Assembly (NCBI RefSeq): GCF_001270495.1
Contig: NZ_LGUR01000002.1
Span: 2,633 to 66,632 of the forward strand
Direction of reading: 5' to 3'
Source: Streptomyces viridochromogenes
GTDB lineage: Bacteria > Actinomycetota > Actinomycetes > Streptomycetales > Streptomycetaceae
DNA: 64,000 nt
A model generated the notes under the pieces. It was not told where the DNA came from. It saw nothing but the letters and a program-made list of their open reading frames with translations, and ran no database searches. This document shows positions 36,825 through 45,730 of the stretch, piece by piece; within the stretch, counting starts at the first letter, position 1, and each line of letters opens with the position of its first letter. A program made the translations under genes and the position numbers.

Positions 36825-36898
36825 TCGGCCGCGGGTTCGTCGTGGCCGGTCGCGCCCACGCGGCGGAGCCGCATATCGATACAGCCCCGCGCCCCCAG
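36825..36898. repeat. Extragenic GC-rich element of the common Streptomyces type
   Basis: The 121-bp gap between two genes of the operon contains CGCGGGTTCGTCGTGGCCGG, then GCGCCCACGCGGCGGAGCCG and ACAGCCCCGCGCCCCC. From memory, such sequences recur between many Streptomyces genes. It may form hairpins and reduce downstream expression. Confidence 0.45.
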
Positions 36899-36936
36899 GT
36901 GGATCAGCCTCCCCTCGTACAAAAGGAATTCTTCTG

Positions 36937-38397
36937 ATGCTTGACAAGATCACCGTCGCCGGAGTTTCCGTCGACACCCGGCACTGGATCGGCGGCGAAC
37001 GTGTCGCCTCCAGCGACACCTTCACCGACGTCTCGCCGATCGACGGCAGCGTGCTCGGAGAGATCTCCCGGGGTACCCCGGCCGAGGTTGCCGCCGCCGT
37101 CTCCGCCGCCAAGGCCGCCTTCCCCGCCTGGGCCGCCACCCCCCGCGCCGAACGCGCCCGCATCCTGCACGCCGTCGCCGACGGGGTCGAGAAGCGGCTC
37201 GAAGAGCTCGCCGTCGTCGAGACCACCGACAACGGCGCCCTGCTCCGCTCCCACCGCCGTGGTGTGATGCCCCGCGTCGCCCACAACTTCCGCTTCTTCG
37301 CCGACTGGTTGCTGCGACTGGACCACGAGGACTTCGCGACGCGCGGCCACACCAACCACGTCAGTTGGGACCCGGCGGGCCCGTGCGTGCTGATCACCCC
37401 GTGGAACGCCCCGCTGATGCTGGCCACCTGGAAGGTCGCGCCCGCGCTCGCCGCCGGCAACACCGTGGTCCTCAAGCCCGCCGAGTGGTCGCCGCTCACC
37501 GCGTCGCTCCTCGCCGACATCGCGGCGGCGGCCGGGCTGCCGGCCGGTGTCCTCAACGTCGTGCAGGGCTACGGCTCGGAGATCGGCGACGCTCTCACCT
37601 CCCACCCGGGCGTACGCCGGATCAGCTTCACCGGTTCCGTGCCGACAGCGCGGCGGATCGCTGCGTCGGCGGCCGCCAACCTCACCCCGCTGAGCCTCGA
37701 ACTCGGCGGCAAGTCACCCCTGTTGGTCTTCGCCGACGCGGATCTCGATCTGGCCGTCGATCTCGCCGTCGAGCAGTACGACAACGCCGGGCAGGTCTGC
37801 CTCGCCGCGACCCGTCTCCTGGTCGAGGAGACGGTCGCCGAGGAGTTCACCCGCCGGTTCGTCGAGAAGGCCGCCCGGCTCACGCAGGGCGACCCGCGCG
37901 ACGAGGCCACCGACATCGGCCCCACCATCCACCCCCGCCAACTGGAGAAGATCGACGGCTTCGTGCGGCGGGCGACGGCGGCCGGAGCCCGCGCGGTCAT
38001 CGGCGGCCACCCCAGGGACGGCCGGTACTACGCGCCGACACTCCTCACCGATGTCGCCCAGGACAGCGAGATCGTCCAGGAGGAGGTCTTCGGGCCGGTG
38101 CTCACCCTCCAGACCTTCGCCACCGAGGAGGAGGCCGTCCGGCTCGCCAACGACACCCGCTTCGGCCTGGCCGCCACCGTCGCCACCGGCGACCGCGACC
38201 GCGCCGACCGCGTCACCGCCCGGCTCGTCGCCGGCACCGTCTGGGTCAACTGCTTCTTCGTACGCGACCTCCAGGCACCCTTCGGCGGCTCCCGCCTCTC
38301 CGGCGTCGGCCGCGAGGGCGGCACCTGGAGCTTCGACTTCTACTGCGACCTCAAGAACACCGTCACCGCCCCGAAGGGATGGCAGGACCATGGGTGA
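36937..38397 (+). CDS. Aldehyde dehydrogenase, HpaE-like
   Basis: I chose ATG 36937, with AAAGGA upstream; the product is 486 residues. The catalytic parts are present: ITPWNAPLMLATWKVAPALA, ISFTGSVPTARRIA, LSLELGGKSPL (Glu) and NAGQVCLAATRLL (Cys). The C-terminus has LQAPFGGSRLSGVGREGG. The variant resembles 5-carboxymethyl-2-hydroxymuconate semialdehyde dehydrogenase (HpaE), and the next gene encodes a HpaD-like dioxygenase, overlapping by 8 bp. It would oxidise the ring-fission semialdehyde to the diacid with NAD. Confidence 0.82.
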   Translation: MLDKITVAGVSVDTRHWIGGERVASSDTFTDVSPIDGSVLGEISRGTPAEVAAAVSAAKAAFPAWAATPRAERARILHAVADGVEKRLEELAVVETTDNGALLRSHRRGVMPRVAHNFRFFADWLLRLDHEDFATRGHTNHVSWDPAGPCVLITPWNAPLMLATWKVAPALAAGNTVVLKPAEWSPLTASLLADIAAAAGLPAGVLNVVQGYGSEIGDALTSHPGVRRISFTGSVPTARRIAASAAANLTPLSLELGGKSPLLVFADADLDLAVDLAVEQYDNAGQVCLAATRLLVEETVAEEFTRRFVEKAARLTQGDPRDEATDIGPTIHPRQLEKIDGFVRRATAAGARAVIGGHPRDGRYYAPTLLTDVAQDSEIVQEEVFGPVLTLQTFATEEEAVRLANDTRFGLAATVATGDRDRADRVTARLVAGTVWVNCFFVRDLQAPFGGSRLSGVGREGGTWSFDFYCDLKNTVTAPKGWQDHG

Positions 38398-39325
38398 AAT
38401 CGTCGGGGCGGGCCTGCTCGCCCACGTCCCCACCATCGTGCTGCCCGAGGCGGACCGTCTGGAGCTCAACGAGGGCAAGGAGATCACCCTCGTCACCGGC
38501 CTCCGGCAGCTCCGCAGGGAGGTCTTCGAACGCGACGACTACGACACCGTCGTCGTCCTCGACTCCCATTGGGCCACCACAGTCGAGTTCGTCGTCACCG
38601 CGCAAGCCCGCCGCGCCGGTCTGTTCACCTCCGAGGAGCTGCCGCGCGGCATGTGCCGCATGCCGTACGACTTTCCCGGCGACCCGGAACTCGCCCACAA
38701 CATCGCCTCGTTCGCCGACCGGCACGGCACCTGGATCACCCCGATCGAGGACGACTACCTGCCGATCTACTACGCCACCGTCAACCTCTGGAAGTTCCTC
38801 GGCGAGGGGCTGCCCGACAAGCGGTGGGTCACCATCGGGGTCTGCCAGACCGGCGACATGGAGGACCACCTGCGCCTCGGCCGCGCGCTGGCCGACGGCA
38901 TCGCCGCCACCCCCGGCCGCCGTGTGCTGGTGATCGCCTCCGGCGCGCTCTCGCACACCTTCTGGCCCCTGCGCGAAATCCGCGACCACGAGGCCAGCGA
39001 CCCGGTCCACATCCGCACGCCCGAGGCCCGCGAGGCCGACTACGAGCGCATCGCCTGGTTCAAGGAGGGGCGCCACGACAAGGTGCTCGCCACCATGGAC
39101 GAGTTCTGGAAATACAGGCCCGAGGCGAAGTTCTTCCACTACCTGATGATGGCCGGCGCTCTGGGCGAGCAGGCGTGCACCGCAAAGGCCCGGCAGTACG
39201 GGGAGTACGAGAACTCCGTCGGCACCGGCCAGGTCCACCTATGGTTCGACCGCCCCGCGGACGGGTGGACCGGCACCGGTCTCCCGACGTCCCCGACGCC
39301 CCGCACCCCGCACAGCCGCGACTAG
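38390..39325 (+). CDS. Class III extradiol dioxygenase, HpaD-like
   Basis: The product is 311 residues from ATG 38390. It begins EIVGAGLLAHVPTIVLPE, with His in the LLAHVP block, then VVLDSHWATTVEFVV, LPRGMCRMPYDFPG and IASGALSHTFWPLRE; the His residues in these blocks are the iron-site type of the LigB family. Its closest class by eye is 3,4-dihydroxyphenylacetate 2,3-dioxygenase, which opens homoprotocatechuate next to the hydroxyls. It sits between the semialdehyde dehydrogenase and the HpaG-like gene, in pathway order. Confidence 0.82.
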   Translation: MGEIVGAGLLAHVPTIVLPEADRLELNEGKEITLVTGLRQLRREVFERDDYDTVVVLDSHWATTVEFVVTAQARRAGLFTSEELPRGMCRMPYDFPGDPELAHNIASFADRHGTWITPIEDDYLPIYYATVNLWKFLGEGLPDKRWVTIGVCQTGDMEDHLRLGRALADGIAATPGRRVLVIASGALSHTFWPLREIRDHEASDPVHIRTPEAREADYERIAWFKEGRHDKVLATMDEFWKYRPEAKFFHYLMMAGALGEQACTAKARQYGEYENSVGTGQVHLWFDRPADGWTGTGLPTSPTPRTPHSRD

Positions 39326-39347
39326 ACGCCCCCGAAAGAGGTCCGCC

Positions 39348-40193
39348 ATGCCCGAGTACCGCCGCATCCTCCTGGACGGCGCCGTCGTCCAGGTCACCGT
39401 CGAGGGCGCAGAGCTCGTCGCCGGGGACGGCCGCCGCGTGAAGATCGAGGAGGCGCACCATCTGCCCCCGGTCGTCCCCTCCAAGGTCATCGCCGTCCAC
39501 CTCAACCACCGCAGCCGCGTCGACGAGTTCCGCATCGACCTCCCCGACACACCCACCTACTTCCACAAGCCGACCTCCGCCCTCAATTCCCACCAGGGCG
39601 CCGTCGTCCGCCCCGAAGGCTGCAGGTGGCTCAACTACGAGGGCGAGGTCGCCATCGTCATCGGCAAGACCGCCCGCAACATCTCCCCGGCCGAGGCGGG
39701 CGAGTACATCGCGGGCTACACCGTCGCCAACGACTACGGCCTGCACGACTTCCGGGACACCGACGCCGGCTCCATGCTCCGCGTCAAGGGCTCCGACACG
39801 CTCTGTCCGCTCGGGCCCGGCCTGGTCACGGACTGGGACTTCCACGGCAAGCGGCTGCGGACCTACGTCAACGGCGAGGTCGTGCAGGACGGCTCGACCG
39901 ACGAGATGAAGTGGGACATGCACTACCTCGTCGCCGACATCGCCCGCACCATCACCCTGTACCCCGGCGACGTCCTGCTGTCCGGGACGCCGGCCAACTC
40001 CCGGCCCGTGCAGCCCGGGGACGTCGTCGAGGTCGAGGTCGAAGGGCTCGGCAGGCTCACCAACCACGTCGTCACCGGCCCCACCCCGGTCCGTACCGAC
40101 GTCGGCGCCCAGCCCACCGAGTCCGAGGAGGTGCTGTCCACGGCGCTCGGCGGCGACTGGGAATTCCGTGGCATCCGCGCGCCCCGGCGATGA
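39348..40193 (+). CDS. Fumarylacetoacetate hydrolase family protein, HpaG-like
   Basis: The product is 281 residues from ATG 39348, after AAAGAGG. The fold blocks are IAVHLNHRSRVDEF, YEGEVAIVIGK (metal Glu), GYTVANDYGLHDFR and GSDTLCPLGPGLV, with GDVLLSGTPANSRPVQPGD near the end. HpaG-type members decarboxylate and isomerise the product of HpaE. A separate hydratase (HpaH) and aldolase (HpaI) are not in the window, so the lower pathway is either elsewhere or altered. Confidence 0.83.
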   Translation: MPEYRRILLDGAVVQVTVEGAELVAGDGRRVKIEEAHHLPPVVPSKVIAVHLNHRSRVDEFRIDLPDTPTYFHKPTSALNSHQGAVVRPEGCRWLNYEGEVAIVIGKTARNISPAEAGEYIAGYTVANDYGLHDFRDTDAGSMLRVKGSDTLCPLGPGLVTDWDFHGKRLRTYVNGEVVQDGSTDEMKWDMHYLVADIARTITLYPGDVLLSGTPANSRPVQPGDVVEVEVEGLGRLTNHVVTGPTPVRTDVGAQPTESEEVLSTALGGDWEFRGIRAPRR

Positions 40194-40296
40194 GCGGCTG
40201 CGGCGTGGCGCCGTGCCGGCGCGCGTCGAGGAGGCGGGCCGGTACGGCGCCGCGGCGCCGTCCTCGGTGCGCGGACGGGCAGGTAGGGTCGCAGCC

Positions 40297-40935
40297 ATGA
40301 CCGAGTCCGCGCCGCTGCCCGAAGGGCGAGAGCCACGTCGGCGCATGAGCTACGGGGAGGGGCGGGAAGCCCTGCTCAACGCCGCAGTGCGGGTCGTGGC
40401 CCGCGGCGGACTGCGCAAGCTCACCTACCGGGCCGTCGCGCAGGAGGCGGGGGCCACCCACGGGCTGGTGGTCCACCACTTCGGCTCACGGGACGCGCTG
40501 ATCGAGGAGGCGCTCGCGCACGCGATCCGCACCTCGCTGAACACCAGCGCACTCGAACCCGGCACCGGCGAGGTCGCCGACTTCTCGGTCGGACTGTCGG
40601 AGATGGTCACGGCCGATCCGGACATACAGGCATTCCAGTACGAGCTCCTGCTCGAGTCACGACGCCGACCCGAACTGCTGCCGCAGATCCGGGCGTTGTA
40701 CGACGGCTACTTCGACGCCACGGAGCGCGAGCTGTCCCGGATCCTCCCCCGCGACGCCGGTCACCCCCTGACCCGACTGGTCTTCGCCGCCCTGGACGGG
40801 CTCGTGCTGCACCAGCTCGTCTTCGGCGAGCCCGAGGTCACGGACGCGGCCGTCGAGGAGCTTCGCCACCTGCTCCGGTTGCTCCAGACCCCCGAGTCCA
40901 CCGGACGGGAATCCGGCCCGCAGACCGACGGCTGA
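40297..40935 (+). CDS. TetR-family regulator
   Basis: The product is 212 residues from ATG 40297. Residues 12-62 form the TetR HTH (EALLNAAVRVVARGGLRKLT, YRAVAQEAGATHGLVVHHFG). The C-terminal part is helical with a ligand-binding profile. It closes the ferredoxin-HpaG run, 103 bp after the last enzyme gene, and may regulate it. No operator copy of the island type lies directly before it. Confidence 0.88.
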   Translation: MTESAPLPEGREPRRRMSYGEGREALLNAAVRVVARGGLRKLTYRAVAQEAGATHGLVVHHFGSRDALIEEALAHAIRTSLNTSALEPGTGEVADFSVGLSEMVTADPDIQAFQYELLLESRRRPELLPQIRALYDGYFDATERELSRILPRDAGHPLTRLVFAALDGLVLHQLVFGEPEVTDAAVEELRHLLRLLQTPESTGRESGPQTDG

Positions 40936-41066
40936 CCAACAGAACTGGTCCTGACGCAGCCCCGGACGTCTGTGGTCCAGGGCTTCTCTCGCGCCGTGCG
41001 GTCGTCAAGGGAATCCTCACCCACCCCCTTGCCAAACGGATAGTTCCCGCCCACCATGAGGCAACT

Positions 41067-41082
41067 CGTTTGGCCCTAAACG
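41067..41082. promoter_or_regulatory. Operator site C
   Basis: CGTTTGGCCCTAAACG, nearly symmetric, ends 29 bp before the permease start. Its position at the likely promoter suggests repression. Confidence 0.68.
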
Positions 41083-41111
41083 ACCCTTCCCCTCCCTGGC
41101 AGGTGATCCGA

Positions 41112-42569
41112 GTGGACAGTCAGACAGCGGTCGACAGCCAGACCGCGGCCGGCGCCTCCACCGCAGGCAAGCTCAAGCCCAACTCCCTCGGCGTTCTGGG
41201 CATCCTCTTCTTCGTCCTCTCCGCCCAGGCGCCGCTCACCGGCATCGCGGGCTCCGTCCCCATATCGGTCGCCATCGGCAACGGCCCCGGCACCCCTGCC
41301 GCCTACACGGCGGCCGGCGTGATCACCCTGCTGTTCTCGGTCGGCTTCGTGGCCATGGGCCGCCACGTGGTGAACGCCGGCGCCTTCTACACGTACATCG
41401 GCAAAGGCCTCGGCCGTCCCCTCGGCACGGGAAGCGCCGGGATCGCGCTGTTCGCCTACTGCGCGATCCAGGCCGCCATGTACGGCTTGTACGGAGCGAC
41501 CGTGAGCGGCCTGCTGGCGGATTACACGGGGGCGAACGTGCCCTGGTGGGTGTGCGCGGTGGTCACGATGGCGGTCGTCCAGATCCTGGGGGCTTCGGGG
41601 ATCGAGATGGGCGCCAGGCTGCTGGCGGTCCTGGTCCTGGCCGAGTTCAGCATTCTGGCCCTCTTCGCACTGGTCACCTTCTTCAAGGGCGGTGGATCCG
41701 AAGGGCTCGGATTCACGCAGTCGTTCTCGCCGGGAGCAGCCCTGGACGGGGCACCGGGTGTGGCGCTGATGTTCGCCGTGGCCTCGATGGTCGGCTTCGA
41801 GGCCACCGCGATCTACGGCGAGGAGGCGCGCGAGCCACGCAGGACGGTGCCGCGGGCCACCTACCTGGCCGTCGCACTCGTCACCGGCTTCTTCGCCTTC
41901 ACCTCCTGGATGCTGATCTCCGCTCACGGCGCCTCGAAGGCGACCGCGGCCGCCGGGCAGGCACTGGGCAGCGGCGACTCGACGGCCTTCGTCTTCGCGC
42001 CGATCGCGGATCAGTTCGGTGGTTGGGTATACGACGTCCTGCCCTTCCTGCTGGCCACCTCCCTGTTCGCCGGCATCCTCGCCTTCCACAACTCCGCCAA
42101 CCGCTATCTGTTCTCCCTCAGCCGCGACGGGCTGCTGCCCCGCCGACTGACGTCGATCAACCGCCATCACTCCCCCGGTGTGGCGGGCTGGGTGCAGACG
42201 GCCATCGCCCTTCTCCTCGTCGTCCCGTTCGCGCTGGCCGGCAAGGACCCGGTCCTGACCCTGTTCTCATGGGGCAGCGGAGTGGCCGTCCTGGGGATCA
42301 TGCTGCTGTACTTCCTGACCTCGGTCTCCGTGCTCGCCTTCTTCCGCCGGGAACGCCTGGACACCCGGCCCTGGAACACCCTGATCGCCCCCGCCCTGGG
42401 CGCCCTCGGCATCGTCGGCGCGATCTGGCTCGTCGTCGAGAACTTCACGACGCTCATCGGCGGGGAACGGAGCACGGCCGTCTGGCTGGAACTGACCGTC
42501 CCGGCGGTCCTGCTCGCGGGAGTGGTCGCGGCCCGGCTCACCCGCGGCAGGGCGACCGCCGACGGCTGA
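41112..42569 (+). CDS. APC-superfamily amino acid/amine permease
   Basis: I chose GTG 41112, which has AGGTGA 8 bases upstream; the TTG at 41070 lies inside an operator copy and is unlikely. The product is 485 residues with about 12 membrane helices, beginning KLKPNSLGVLGILFFVLSAQ, APLTGIAGSVP. It has SMVGFEATAIYGEEAREPRR, the APC consensus loop after helix 6. Similar carriers import amino acids or amines by proton symport. In this island it likely brings in the amine substrate (the PuuP role). Confidence 0.88.
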   Translation: MDSQTAVDSQTAAGASTAGKLKPNSLGVLGILFFVLSAQAPLTGIAGSVPISVAIGNGPGTPAAYTAAGVITLLFSVGFVAMGRHVVNAGAFYTYIGKGLGRPLGTGSAGIALFAYCAIQAAMYGLYGATVSGLLADYTGANVPWWVCAVVTMAVVQILGASGIEMGARLLAVLVLAEFSILALFALVTFFKGGGSEGLGFTQSFSPGAALDGAPGVALMFAVASMVGFEATAIYGEEAREPRRTVPRATYLAVALVTGFFAFTSWMLISAHGASKATAAAGQALGSGDSTAFVFAPIADQFGGWVYDVLPFLLATSLFAGILAFHNSANRYLFSLSRDGLLPRRLTSINRHHSPGVAGWVQTAIALLLVVPFALAGKDPVLTLFSWGSGVAVLGIMLLYFLTSVSVLAFFRRERLDTRPWNTLIAPALGALGIVGAIWLVVENFTTLIGGERSTAVWLELTVPAVLLAGVVAARLTRGRATADG

Positions 42570-42651
42570 CGACCGGACCGGTGACGGCTGACGGGCATCG
42601 TCCGTCGCGGCCGGGCGGGGGCCGGCGGGGGCGACGCCGGCCCGCGAGCCC

Positions 42652-43362
42652 TCAGTCGGCTACGTATGCCACCCCGTCGAGGAAGCCGTCGACGAGGTGG
42701 CGGGCGTTGGCGCGAGCAGCCGGTTCCATGGCACGGCTGCGGGCGAGCAACTCGTCGGGGTCCAGGCCCTGTCGCACGCACTGCTCCGCGCCACCCAGCG
42801 CGAGCCAGCCGCTCAGCATCCGCGTGGTGATCTCCGGATGGAACTGCACCCCCATACTCCGTCCGGCCCGGAACGCCTGCACACACACCTCGTTGCGGGC
42901 GACGACCTCGGCCTCGGGCGGCGGGACGCAGCGGTCGTAGTGCCACTGGAGCCAGGGCCCGCGGCCCACCAGGGAGGGGTCGTGCGTATCGACCTCCGTC
43001 CAGCCGATCTCGGGGCGTGGGGACGCCTCGACGGACCCACCGAGGGCGGTGGTGAGCGCCTGAGCGCCGAAGCAGACGCCGAGCACCGGGACGGCGAGGT
43101 GGTGAGCCTTGCGCAACAGGGCCAGCTCGCCGTCGATCCAGCCGCCCACCGCCGTCTCGTCGTAGACCGACCAGGGAGCGCCGAGCGACACGATCAGATC
43201 CCAGTCCCCGGCATCGGGGAAGTCGAAGGCCACGTCCGGTGCGTGGTGGCGCCCCTCGGGCACGACGGTCACGGCGGTGAGGTCGTATCCGCGCTCCGCG
43301 AGCCGGGCCCCGACCAGACCCGGCTCCGTCACGTGGTCGTGCTGAATGACGAGTGCGCGCAC
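42652..43362 (-). CDS. Class I glutamine amidotransferase-like hydrolase
   Basis: I chose GTG 43362 (VRALVIQHDHVTEPG); the frame is open much further but without family content. The product is 236 residues with the nucleophile in VLGVCFGAQALTTALGG and the His-Glu pair in VQFHPEITTRM. The family covers GMP-synthase-like amidotransferases and gamma-glutamyl hydrolases. No synthetase partner is nearby, so hydrolysis of a gamma-glutamyl amide is likely, a second enzyme beside the PuuD-like one. It is divergent from the PuuC-like gene with operator site D between them. Confidence 0.82.
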   Translation of the reverse strand: MRALVIQHDHVTEPGLVGARLAERGYDLTAVTVVPEGRHHAPDVAFDFPDAGDWDLIVSLGAPWSVYDETAVGGWIDGELALLRKAHHLAVPVLGVCFGAQALTTALGGSVEASPRPEIGWTEVDTHDPSLVGRGPWLQWHYDRCVPPPEAEVVARNEVCVQAFRAGRSMGVQFHPEITTRMLSGWLALGGAEQCVRQGLDPDELLARSRAMEPAARANARHLVDGFLDGVAYVAD

Positions 43363-43442
43363 GGCGGCCACTCCTTCCCGGTCCCCTGGACCTGCCCTAC
43401 GGCTCGCGTGGCCCCTTGTGGCGGCCTCACCACCGATCATAT

Positions 43443-43458
43443 CGTTTGACTTCAAATG
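43443..43458. promoter_or_regulatory. Operator site D
   Basis: CGTTTGACTTCAAATG lies 18 bp before the PuuC-like start and about 80 bp before the divergent amidotransferase start, so it could control both. Confidence 0.68.
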
Positions 43459-43476
43459 TCTTTCTGGAGGCCACAC

Positions 43477-44967
43477 ATGCTGGACATCGCCCATGACGAG
43501 TGGCTGCGCCGGGCCAAGGCCCTGGAAGTCTCCGGCGCCCATCACATCGACGGCGACGACGAACCCGGCGCAGGAGCGACCTTTCCGGCCGTCTCGCCCC
43601 GGGACGGCCACGTACTGGCCCGGATCGCCGACGGGGACGCCGACGAGGTGGACGCGGCGGTGGCGGCCGCCCGCCGGGCCTTCGACACCGGGCCGTGGCC
43701 ACGCCTGGCGCCCGCCGAGCGGGGCCGGATCCTGGCACGGGTCGCCGAGCTGCTGGAGGAGCGGCGGGAGGAACTCGCCCTGGCCGTCAGCCTGGAGATG
43801 GGCAAGCCCATCACGGACGCGTACGAGATCGAACTGCGGGCGACCATCAACACGTTCCGCTGGTACGGGCAACTGGCCGACAAACTCACCGACGAGTCCC
43901 CGCACACCGCCCCCGACGCCCTCGCGCTCGTCACCCGGGAACCCACCGGCGTGGTCGGCGCGGTCGTACCCTGGAACTTCCCTTTGACGCTGGCGGGCTG
44001 GAAGGTGGCCCCGGCCCTCGCGGCCGGGTGCACCGTCGTCCTGAAGCCGTCGGAGAACTCACCGCTGTCCGCGCTGCTGCTGGCGCGGATCGCGACCGAG
44101 GCCGGGCTGCCGCAGGGTGTGCTCAACGTGGTCAACGGCAAGGGGCCGGTGGCCGGACGGGCGATCGGGCTGCACCCCGACGTCGATGTGCTGGCCTTCA
44201 CCGGCTCCACCGCCGTCGGCCGCCACTTCCTGCACTACGCCGCCGACTCCAACCTCAAGCGTGTCTGGCTGGAACTCGGAGGCAAGTCGCCCAACATCAT
44301 TCTTCCCGACGCCCCCGACCTGGACCGGGCCGCCGCCACCGCCGCCTGGGGCATCTTCTTCAACCAGGGCGAGATGTGCACGGCTCCCTCCCGGCTGCTG
44401 GTGCACTCCTCGATCGCCGAACGCGTCACGGAGGCCGTCGTGACCAGGGCACGCGAACTGCGCGTGGGCGACCCTCTCGACCCCGCCACCGAGATGGGCG
44501 CGCTGGTCGGCGAGAGCCACCTCGGCCGCGTCCTGGACCACATCGGCACTGGACGGGAGGAAGGCGCCCGGCTGCGCACCGGCGGCGAGCGCATCCTCAC
44601 CGGCACGGGAGGCACCTACCTGGAACCGACCGTCTTCGACGGCGTCGATCCCGGCATGCGACTGGCCCGCGAGGAGATCTTCGGCCCCGTCCTGTCCGTG
44701 CTCGCCTTCGACGACCTGGACGAGGCGGTACGGCTCGCGAACGCCACCGAGTACGGCCTCGCAGCCGGCCTGTGGACCTCCGACCTCTCCACCGCGCACA
44801 GGGTCTCCCGGGCGTTGAAGGCGGGCACGGTCTGGGTCAACTGCTATGAGGAAGGCGACCTGACCGTCCCCTTCGGCGGCATGAAGCAGTCCGGAAACGG
44901 CCGCGACAAGTCCGTCCACGCCCTTGAGAAGTACACCGAGCTCAAGACCACCTGGATCCAGCTGTGA
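43477..44967 (+). CDS. Aldehyde dehydrogenase, PuuC-like
   Basis: I chose ATG 43477, with CTGGAGG 6 bases upstream; the product is 496 residues. It has VVPWNFPLTLAGWKVAPALA, LAFTGSTAVGRHFL, WLELGGKSPNIIL (Glu) and NQGEMCTAPSRLLV (Cys). The end reads DLTVPFGGMKQSGNGRDKS and ALEKYTELKTTWI, the signature of gamma-glutamyl-gamma-aminobutyraldehyde dehydrogenase. It would oxidise the aldehyde formed from a gamma-glutamylated amine. It overlaps the next gene by four bases. Confidence 0.9.
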   Translation: MLDIAHDEWLRRAKALEVSGAHHIDGDDEPGAGATFPAVSPRDGHVLARIADGDADEVDAAVAAARRAFDTGPWPRLAPAERGRILARVAELLEERREELALAVSLEMGKPITDAYEIELRATINTFRWYGQLADKLTDESPHTAPDALALVTREPTGVVGAVVPWNFPLTLAGWKVAPALAAGCTVVLKPSENSPLSALLLARIATEAGLPQGVLNVVNGKGPVAGRAIGLHPDVDVLAFTGSTAVGRHFLHYAADSNLKRVWLELGGKSPNIILPDAPDLDRAAATAAWGIFFNQGEMCTAPSRLLVHSSIAERVTEAVVTRARELRVGDPLDPATEMGALVGESHLGRVLDHIGTGREEGARLRTGGERILTGTGGTYLEPTVFDGVDPGMRLAREEIFGPVLSVLAFDDLDEAVRLANATEYGLAAGLWTSDLSTAHRVSRALKAGTVWVNCYEEGDLTVPFGGMKQSGNGRDKSVHALEKYTELKTTWIQL

Positions 44968-45677
44968 CCCGTACCGCGCCTCGTCCCCTGATCGCGATAC
45001 CCGCCCGCTTCTCCGCCACGACCTCCGCCCTGCGATACGCCGCCGAGGTCAACGCCCGCGCCCTGATCGAGGCCGTGTGGCGGGCCGGCGGCGAACCGGC
45101 GAGCATCCATCCGGTGGACAGCGAGGTCGCCGCCCGGCTCGCCCGCTTCGACGGGGTCCTGCTTCCCGGCGGCGGAGACATCGCTCCCCACCGGTACGGC
45201 GCTGCCGACACCCACGACAGCGTCTACGACGTCGACGACCTTCAGGACGCCTTCGACCTCGAAGTCGCCCGCCACGCCCTGGAGTCGGGCCTGCCCCTGC
45301 TGGCGATCTGCCGTGGTCTGCAGGTCGTGAACGTCGCCCTCGGCGGCAACCTCGACCAGGACATGGGCGGACCCGAGCGCGAACACCGGCACGTCGTGCA
45401 TCCGGTGGCGATCCGACGCGGCACGCTGCTGGAGCAGGCCACCGGCGCGGAGAAGACGGAGGCCTCCTGCTACCACCACCAGCGGGTCGACCGCCCCGGC
45501 ACGGGACTGGAGGTCACCGCGCGCGCCGCCGACGGCACGGTAGAAGGCGTCGAACTCCCGGGCGGCCGCGGGTGGTTCACGGCCGTGCAGTGGCACCCCG
45601 AGGACACCGCCCATGAGGACCCCGCTCAGCAGGGGCTCTTCGACGCCCTCGTACGGGCCGCCCGCGACAGACGCTGA
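44964..45677 (+). CDS. Gamma-glutamyl-GABA hydrolase family protein, PuuD-like
   Basis: The product is 237 residues from GTG 44964 (GTGA overlap). It contains FDGVLLPGGGDIAPHRYGA, the nucleophile in LLAICRGLQVVNVALGGNL, the family loop ASCYHHQRVDRPG, and the catalytic His-Glu in VQWHPEDTA. PuuD-type enzymes remove glutamate from the oxidised gamma-glutamyl intermediate, releasing the free acid. Together with PuuC it completes a gamma-glutamylation route. Confidence 0.9.
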   Translation: MTRTAPRPLIAIPARFSATTSALRYAAEVNARALIEAVWRAGGEPASIHPVDSEVAARLARFDGVLLPGGGDIAPHRYGAADTHDSVYDVDDLQDAFDLEVARHALESGLPLLAICRGLQVVNVALGGNLDQDMGGPEREHRHVVHPVAIRRGTLLEQATGAEKTEASCYHHQRVDRPGTGLEVTARAADGTVEGVELPGGRGWFTAVQWHPEDTAHEDPAQQGLFDALVRAARDRR

Positions 45678-45730
45678 CGGAGTGGCGTCGGACGGGGGCA
45701 ACCGGCGCCCGGCGGCACCGCGGGCGGGTT

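Noticed and set aside
36003..40193. A complete homoprotocatechuate pathway
   Set aside because: Only HpaE-, HpaD- and HpaG-like proteins are visible; no hydratase, aldolase or 4-hydroxyphenylacetate hydroxylase pair is in the window.
41070..41111. TTG 41070 as the permease start
   Set aside because: It lies inside the operator palindrome and lacks a ribosome site; GTG 41112 with AGGTGA fits better.
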